From: Physella acuta
Lineage: Eukaryota; Mollusca; Gastropoda; Physidae
Length of the DNA: 64,000 nt
NCBI RefSeq assembly: GCF_028476545.1
Contig: NW_026731928.1
Coordinates: 1-64,000 of the forward strand
Reading direction: 5' to 3'
Made by a program: the position numbers and the translations under genes. How positions within the stretch are numbered: position 1 is the stretch's first letter; the number at the start of each line of letters is the position of its first letter. Shown piece by piece: positions 57,891 to 64,000 of this stretch. The notes under the pieces are model-generated. The model made no database searches. It had not been told where the DNA came from and saw only the letters and a list, made by a program, of their open reading frames with translations.

Positions 57891-60753
57891 TGTTATGGAC
57901 CGCTCTCCGACAGCCGCTGAGGGAGCGGACACCCCAGGTTCGTTTGGTATGGTACCGGTAGAAGTCATTGTAATGGAATCCCAACAACTTGCCGTGAGCT
58001 CGTTAATGCTGTCTAGGGGTAAAACACGACAAATCGAAGAGACTCAACACGACTTAAACTATCAATACCTTTTTAATAAGTGTGCAAGATTATGACACTA
58101 GGTAAGTTCAAAATGTACAGACTCTAAGAGTACAATAAATAAACTCAAAAACTCCAACTTACAGTTTGAGAAAGTCACAATATATCACAGCTGTGGCTTA
58201 GTATATTATACACCAATAAAGATCATTACTTCACACAACTGAATGGCATCATAATTACCACAAAAAACCAAGAAGAGACGTATTGCCTCTACAACAATAG
58301 AAATCCATATGAAGGATCAAACTATCACCGAAGTAATCAAAAAGGTGCAATAATACACCAGAACAAAATAGTTGAAATACTACAACTTGCCACACAATAC
58401 CTTATACAAAGGTGATAAACATGTCACAAAATTACAATACTGAAAAGGTGGCGTATATAACCACCGGCACAACTCTCCTGGTCCAAAGGTCAATCTGGCT
58501 GCCTTTGGACATGAAAAAACCCGAGATTAAATACAACTCAGATTAAGGGGAAATAACTCAAAAGTCTTACGACTATTGGTTGAGGATCTGTCAAGGATCC
58601 TCACGGTCGCAAGACCATTGGTTGAGGTTCTGCCAGGGATTAAAAATACAATCACCTGATGTGACAGAGTTCAGTTGACCGATTCGTACCAGTGAACTGA
58701 CAATTCTCCCAAGGTCAAATACATAACTTAGGAGATTAAATATACATAAAGCAAAAAGACCTAAGTAGGTCACAATACATAGCCTTCCCACACCCCCACT
58801 TGTAACATTCATTCACCCCACACAAATACTCCCACATTAGGCTGTTACACATGCCCTTTCTCCCCTTTAAAAAATTAATTCATTAATTTTTTCTTATATA
58901 TATATCACATTTACTATAAAATCTTCATAATACATGTAACAGTCAAATAAAATTCATATTGAAAAAGAAACTTGCTAAGTAACATCCTAAATCATTTTAT
59001 ATGTAACACTTAACAAATTGAAACAATGATATTCATAAAATACATGGCAAAATGTAAAATTTCACTTATCTTATAGGTATCCCCATATATCAGTTCAAAA
59101 GGAGAAAAACCTGTTGACTCATGTTTAGTCTCTCTGTATGCGAATAGCACTTGAGGTAAATACTTGTGCCATTCACCTGGGTGATCCTCTGTTACCTTTT
59201 TTAACATAATCTTCAGTGTTTTATTCCATCTCTCATTCATCCCCTTCGCTTGTGGATGGTATATGGTACTATGTACTTGTGCTATGTTCAAGAAGCTTGT
59301 GAATGCCTTTGTTAATTTGGCTTTAAACTGTGTTCCATTGTCTGATAAAATCGTATCAGGAAAACTGAATCTTGTGCATACACCCATCAAAGCATCACCT
59401 ATAGCTACAGCTGTAATCTCTCTAAGTGGTATTGCCTCTGGCCATCTGGTTGCCCAATCCACTATAGTTAATATAAACTTGTGGCCCTGGGAAGTAGGGT
59501 GTTCCATAGGTCCAACTATGTCCACTGCTATCTTCTGGAATGGTCTTGTAACTCTATCTGTCTGTTGTAGAGGTGCATTATGTTTCCCATCAACAGGATT
59601 GAATCTTATGCATTTGGTGCATTTTCGTATGTGTTTCTTTATGTCTTCCTTTATTAAAGGCCAGTAGTAATCTTCAGTTATTCTCTCAAATGTATTTTTT
59701 TTTCTGCCATGTGTGCCCCCAATTGACTGTCATGTGTTTGTTGTAATATCTTTGTTCTCATAGTTTGTGGCACTACTATCTGAGTCTTTTCATTATTCTT
59801 GTTATCAATATATTTCCTGACTAAAACATTATTTTCTTTAGTGTACTTAGATCCCCTGAAATTCATGTTACTTGTATTGATGTTTTTCAGTATATTTTTG
59901 AGAGTATTATCTTCTTCCTGAAGTTTTATCCATTCATCTATATCTTCTATCAATTCTGTGTTGCTTTCCTCATTGTCCACACTTCTCTGATTGGCTTGTT
60001 TCTGTGCTCTTGTCTCAACCGCTGCTCCAATTTGACTTGCCCATCTGTCTATATCTTCCTCATTGGTTTCTTTCACCTCCTTTCCATTCCCAATAATCAT
60101 ATCTGCTATTGGTTCTTCCATGACCGCCACTTTATATTTACCTTTCAGCCAAGCAGAATCTATATCAACTACTGCTATATCTCATACTCATCCTTAAATT
60201 TCTTGTTGGCATATGTCATATTCATTATGCCAGGAATGTACTGTTCTGGTCTTACAAGACTTTTCTTAACAATAATGCATGTGCAACCTGAATCTCTCAG
60301 GCACATTACTCTGGTGTTGTTTACTATAGCTGGGAACATCTTCAGTGTTGTATTGCTTTGTCTAACAGATGCCATTGTCTCTGACCCTTCTACCCCTGCT
60401 GATGTATCTTGATTGTTATTTCTAATATTTTTATTTTCTCCCTTGTTGTCTGGTCCCCTTCTTGGCTGTCTACTTTGATTGTTGAATTGATTTCTACTTT
60501 GTCCACTATACTGTCCTTGTCTGTAATAATTACTTTGATTTCTATAATTATTATTAGGTGCACAACCTCCTCTGTTATTATTGCTGAGATATGTATCTCT
60601 ATTTTGTAAGCGGAAACACTCAGACTTTACATGGCCTGTTTTCCCACAGTGGTGACACTCTGTGCTTCTGCTATATTTATATTTGTCTGGTTTCCATCTG
60701 GTAGGTACACTATTATTTCTATCTCTATTGTAGTTGCCATACTCTACTTTCAT
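57891..60753 (-). mobile_element. Ty3/Gypsy fossil: zinc knuckle, protease, integrase and 3' LTR, RT absent
   Basis: Minus-strand order: an Asn/Arg-rich nucleocapsid with zinc knuckle CHHCGKTGHVKSEC, and a protease with LRDSGCTCIIV and ADMIIGN. A spacer follows, then the integrase core (MDIVGPMEHPTSQGHKFILT; PDTILSDNGTQF; IYHPQAKGMNERW) down to 59010. A purine tract and tgtaacagcc at 58849 open a 959-bp LTR ending at 57891 (tgttatgg on the plus strand). Reverse transcriptase and RNase H, expected between integrase and LTR in this lineage, are missing. The protein part has at least two breaks. Confidence 0.72.
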
Positions 60754-60860
60754 ACAACTTCAAGCTAAATACAATATTATAAATCATACAAGAAGTACAG
60801 TCTGTTACAGACCCGATCATTTTTTCGCAGTCTATTACCTTTACATCAGCTGCTTGACGA

Positions 60861-62028
60861 TCATTCTGGTGCCATTGCAAAGACCTCTGGTGGAATCAAG
60901 GTTTGGAGCAACATAACAACTCCTAACCTATTTAGCTCTATTTGCTTATTCAGTGTAGCTTTATAGTCCCCACAAATTCTTACGGAACCATCCTTCTTTA
61001 ACACTGGCACAATGGGCGTTGCCCAATCGGAATAGTCTACCTTTTTTATGATGCCATTAGATTCCAATCTACTTAGCTCATCTTCAATTTTATCCCTCAT
61101 TGCATAAGGTGGAACCCTAGCTTTGCAGTATCTTGGATTTGTGTCTTTGATGCTTATCTTCACTGTCCTATCATTTAGTAACCCTGAACTACCAAAGACA
61201 CCTTCATTTTCAGATACAACTTTATCTATTGAAGTAAAACTAGATTCTCTTGCATTGTTCACTGAAAATATACTCCCCCAGTCTAACTTAAGATCAACTA
61301 ACCAGTTCCTACCTAGTAATGGTGGCCGCCTCGGATGACTGCTGGAATGAAGTTGCAAGTTGTATTGCTTTTTCCAATGTTAGATCTGACTCGAGAAACA
61401 ACTTTCTTTGAACATCAGGGCTGTTTACACCTGTCACAAACTTTTCACATAGTCTGTCAGACAGCGTGTCACCGAATTCACAGAATTCACTTAAATGACG
61501 TAAAGCAGCAACATATTCTGATATTGATTCGTTTGGTTGACGAGTTCTACCGTCAAATCTGGCTCTACACAGGAACTTTGGTGGTGCAGGCGCATGATGG
61601 TCTGTTAGGAGTTTGCTCAGCTCGTTAAAGCTCTTGGTAGCTGGACTAGCTGGTGCACATAAGTCCTTTAATAGCCTAAATTGTTGAGGCCCTATGACTG
61701 TTAACAAAACAGCTCTCTTTTTGGCTTCTATCGTCACGTCGTTAGCTTCAAGGTAAAAGCTTAACCTATCTAGATAATCATGAATGGTTTCTTCATTCGA
61801 ATTAAATTCTTTTATCTGGCCATACAGCGCCATTATCCTACAAATACTTAGCAAATATGCTCTAGCAAGCTTCTTCTTAAGTAAGCATGTGCTCTTTTTA
61901 GTGGATGATTAATCCTCGTCGCCAATGAAGTGGATTGAGATCTTATAATTCTAGAGAGATAATACAACAGACAAGGAAGCCATTTTATGTACGCCTTGTT
62001 TATTCTGTATCGGAAACGGAACATAACA
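60861..62028 (-). mobile_element. mag-like Ty3/Gypsy fossil with very short 5' LTR
   Basis: The minus-strand LTR runs 62028-61926 (tgttatgttccg ... ccacttca, with aataaac inside). A primer-site-like ttggcgacgaggatt follows directly. The gag from about 61830 has NEETIHDYLDRLSFYLEAND and ESISEYVAALRHLSEFCEF. Then come protease end LLGRNWLVDLKLDW and RT start WATPIVPVLKKDGSVRICGD, to about 60870. The pol order is the ordinary one, unlike its neighbours. The nucleocapsid, most of RT and everything after it are missing. Broken, with about two or more breaks. Confidence 0.7.
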
Positions 62029-62119
62029 TGCAAGGGACATCACTCAAACATTATAAAACTAATACAAGAAGAATGAGTTCCCCCCAAAATAAAGCTTAAT
62101 ATATTACACAACTTTCAAA

Positions 62120-64000
62120 TTAACTTCTAGCATGTGGTAGACCCCGTTTTTAAAATTCAATAACGTAAAGCATTGCTCTAACACATTCAAATCTATGGAG
62201 TTTAGTTAAATAATTCAGGAGCAATTTCAGTTTCATTTCGAAAACTCTAGCTACCAAATCAGGCCAATCACATGGCTGCTGGCCTGCTAGTAAATTTTCC
62301 TTTATTTCTCTCCATTTGGGGTTGCAGGTTACTGTCACAAATAAATCAGGTTTGCCATATTTTCTTACAATGGCCATAGCATCCTGATAGTTTTGGGTCA
62401 TGTTTCTGGGACTGCCTTGAAATGTTGAAGGCAAAATTATTCTTTTTCCTGGAAATCTGGTAACATCATCCTGGTTCTGGTTGTTGACAAATCGGTGAAG
62501 CACATCGTAGTATTCAGCTCAGATTGAGTTTTGATTTTTCTGAAACCAATTTAATAGATTTGCCTCTGTCTTACAATAGGCATCAACCATAAACTGGTGA
62601 TTTAACTTTCCTGCGTTGTGGAACTGATTAAACCTTTCAACAGGAATGGCAAAATGGTAGGAGTACCACTGTAATGTAGTTGAGATACATTTTCTTGACC
62701 CTTTGTTTTTTTTAGATATATGGTACACCCTGAATCTCCGTATGGAAAAAGCAAAGGGTAGCACATCTGACGATAGAGTCTGCTTAAGATAGATATGTTG
62801 TGTAAATTACTGGTTTTTGGATGAATTGTAATGTCTCGATGTTCGGGGGGGTGAACCGTCTGCACTGTGAAAAAAACAGCAATTTCTCCTCTAGCAGTGT
62901 GAGCGCTGGTTCTGCCAGGGTGCACACATCATAAACAACACTTTCCTTCAAGAAATTCATGCTATATTCGATGTGAGTTCGATTATCATGATTTACCTTG
63001 AGCATTTCATTTCTTTCAAATGTCATCAAGATATGATATTCTTGTGATAACGGGTTTATTTCACAAAAAAGGTTGTGGAAATTCTCCATCACTACAGTCA
63101 TTCTTCGGATTAGACTTTCTCTTTTTTAAAGCTTGAGCCGAGTCCAAAATGTACAATTGGGCAAATTTTGGTGATTCACCTTTACATGGTTACAGTGCCG
63201 AGGTAGCGTGGTATATTTGCCCATAGATTCTGTAGCTATAAGGACCTGAACTTCTAGTCACTCTTCATTCACTTGTGCTCCCATTGAGGCAAAGACCATT
63301 TCTCTGTTGTACGATCTGATATTTTCCATAAAACTTTTCAAATTGGGATCCGATCCACTCATACAATTTGAAATGTAAGGCTGCATTTGTATTTCTGGTA
63401 ATAAAATGGTCCCTTTGTGGCTACAATTGGGTGAGCATTCATTTTTAAAATGTTTAGCATAGAAAAATGGACAATTATTGCTCATTGAATCTATGTAACT
63501 TTCTTCAATTTTATCTTCTGCGAAGTTTTCAGTTGGTAAAGCGGTATTGCAGGATCTGACAAATCTACTCAGACGTCCTTTTTGATGTTGGCATACAACA
63601 CTTTGCTTTTCCACGTTTTCATTGCTCTCTTGCATAATCTGATTGTGTTGCATGCTATTTCTGCATTGTCTTTGACCTAAGATAATTGCGTTGCGTACCT
63701 GTTGTACCTGCTCTTCATTCATAGCTTCTCTGCGTTGATGCTGACTAATGGTATTTGCTTCCCATACCTGTTGTACCTGCTCTTAATTCATAGCTTCTCA
63801 GCATTGTTGCTGACTAATGGTATTTGCTTCCCATACTTGTTGTACCTGCTCTTAATTCATAGCTTCTCAGCATTGTTGCTGACTAATGGTATTTGCTTCC
63901 CATACTTGTTGTACCTGCTCTTAATTCATAGCTTCTCAGCGTTGTTGCTGACTAATGGTATTTGCTTCCCATACCTGTTATACCTGCTCTTCATTTTTAT
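62120..64000 (-). mobile_element. Helitron, N-terminal and Rep region, truncated
   Basis: On the minus strand the N-terminal region (to about 63258) has a repeat domain and a CX-rich stretch (CPFFYAKHFKNECSPNC). The Helitron-like N domain follows with NPLSQEYHILMTFE, then RQMCYPLLFPYGDSG, RFNQFHNAGKLNHQFMVDAY, PSTFQGSPRNMTQNYQDAMA and KPDLFVTVTCNPKWREI. Near 62145 the usual EFQKRGLPHxH reads EF-stop-KRGLPHA, and sequence identity ends there, so the HUH Rep site and helicase are gone. Several frame changes lie between 63260 and 62510. The mag-like Gypsy lies just beyond. Confidence 0.78.
63705..64000 (-). repeat. 69-bp coding tandem repeat in the Helitron N-terminus
   Basis: The word tacctgctctt recurs at 63705, 63774, 63843, 63912 and 63981, exactly 69 bp apart. 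On the minus strand each unit encodes 23 residues (QVQQVWEANTISQHQRREAM plus NEE), so the repeat keeps frame. The three middle copies read ATGAATTAA in place of ATGAATGAA, giving a stop in each. The array continues past the window end. Confidence 0.85.

Noticed and set aside
63705-64000. CRISPR-like array because of regular spacing.
   Set aside because: The 69-bp units are contiguous, without unique spacers, and encode a protein repeat of a Helitron in a eukaryotic genome.

Overview
The window is eukaryotic and almost certainly from a mollusc, most likely a heterobranch snail. Three intron-containing host genes use GT-AG splice sites. There is also an intronless chemoreceptor-like GPCR of the kind expanded in molluscs, many tRNA-derived SINEs, RTE-type LINEs, MITEs, and intergenic DNA rich in TCTAGATC and TAGGCCTA palindromes. 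The taxon is inferred from this overall character, not from a diagnostic gene.

Layout. 1-4.6 kb is repeat-rich intergenic DNA. Two copies of one tRNA-like SINE there are each interrupted by a hAT-like element with a perfect 8-bp target duplication. 4.7-5.85 kb holds the single-exon class A GPCR. 6.3-7.9 kb is a nest of G/C-homopolymer MITEs. 8.5-13.7 kb (+) is an eight-exon gene for a 395-residue, seven-pass membrane protein of unknown function. 17.0-22.8 kb (-) is a six-exon mitochondrial ribosome recycling factor gene (MRRF), whose poly(A) signal faces that of the previous gene 30 bp away. 23-31 kb is gene-free and full of MITEs, an RTE tail, and a solo LTR inside a Gypsy fragment. 31.5-38.6 kb (+) holds at least 17 exons of a helical-repeat protein of over 1,050 residues. 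It is tentatively BRAT1-like, and its 5' end is not resolved.

From 40.8 kb to the end the window is a graveyard of transposons, nearly all on the minus strand. In order they are: an RNase H end of a Gypsy element, a composite inverted MITE, a pogo/Tigger transposase abutting a LINE endonuclease, a Gypsy gag, a Mutator-like transposase with introns, and two adjacent Gypsy fossils. A piece of RTE LINE follows, then a piggyBac-like transposase, a Gypsy fossil with a 3' LTR, a mag-like Gypsy with a very short LTR, and a Helitron with a 69-bp (23-residue) coding tandem repeat. In several Gypsy fossils integrase precedes reverse transcriptase, or follows protease directly. This is the pol order known from Gmr1-like Ty3/Gypsy elements.

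The four host genes show no sign of acting together. No operon, RNA gene cluster, CRISPR array or clearly new biological system was found. The best leads are the layered MITE insertions dated by their target duplications, the integrase-first Gypsy fossils, the uncharacterised seven-pass protein, and the tentative BRAT1-like gene.
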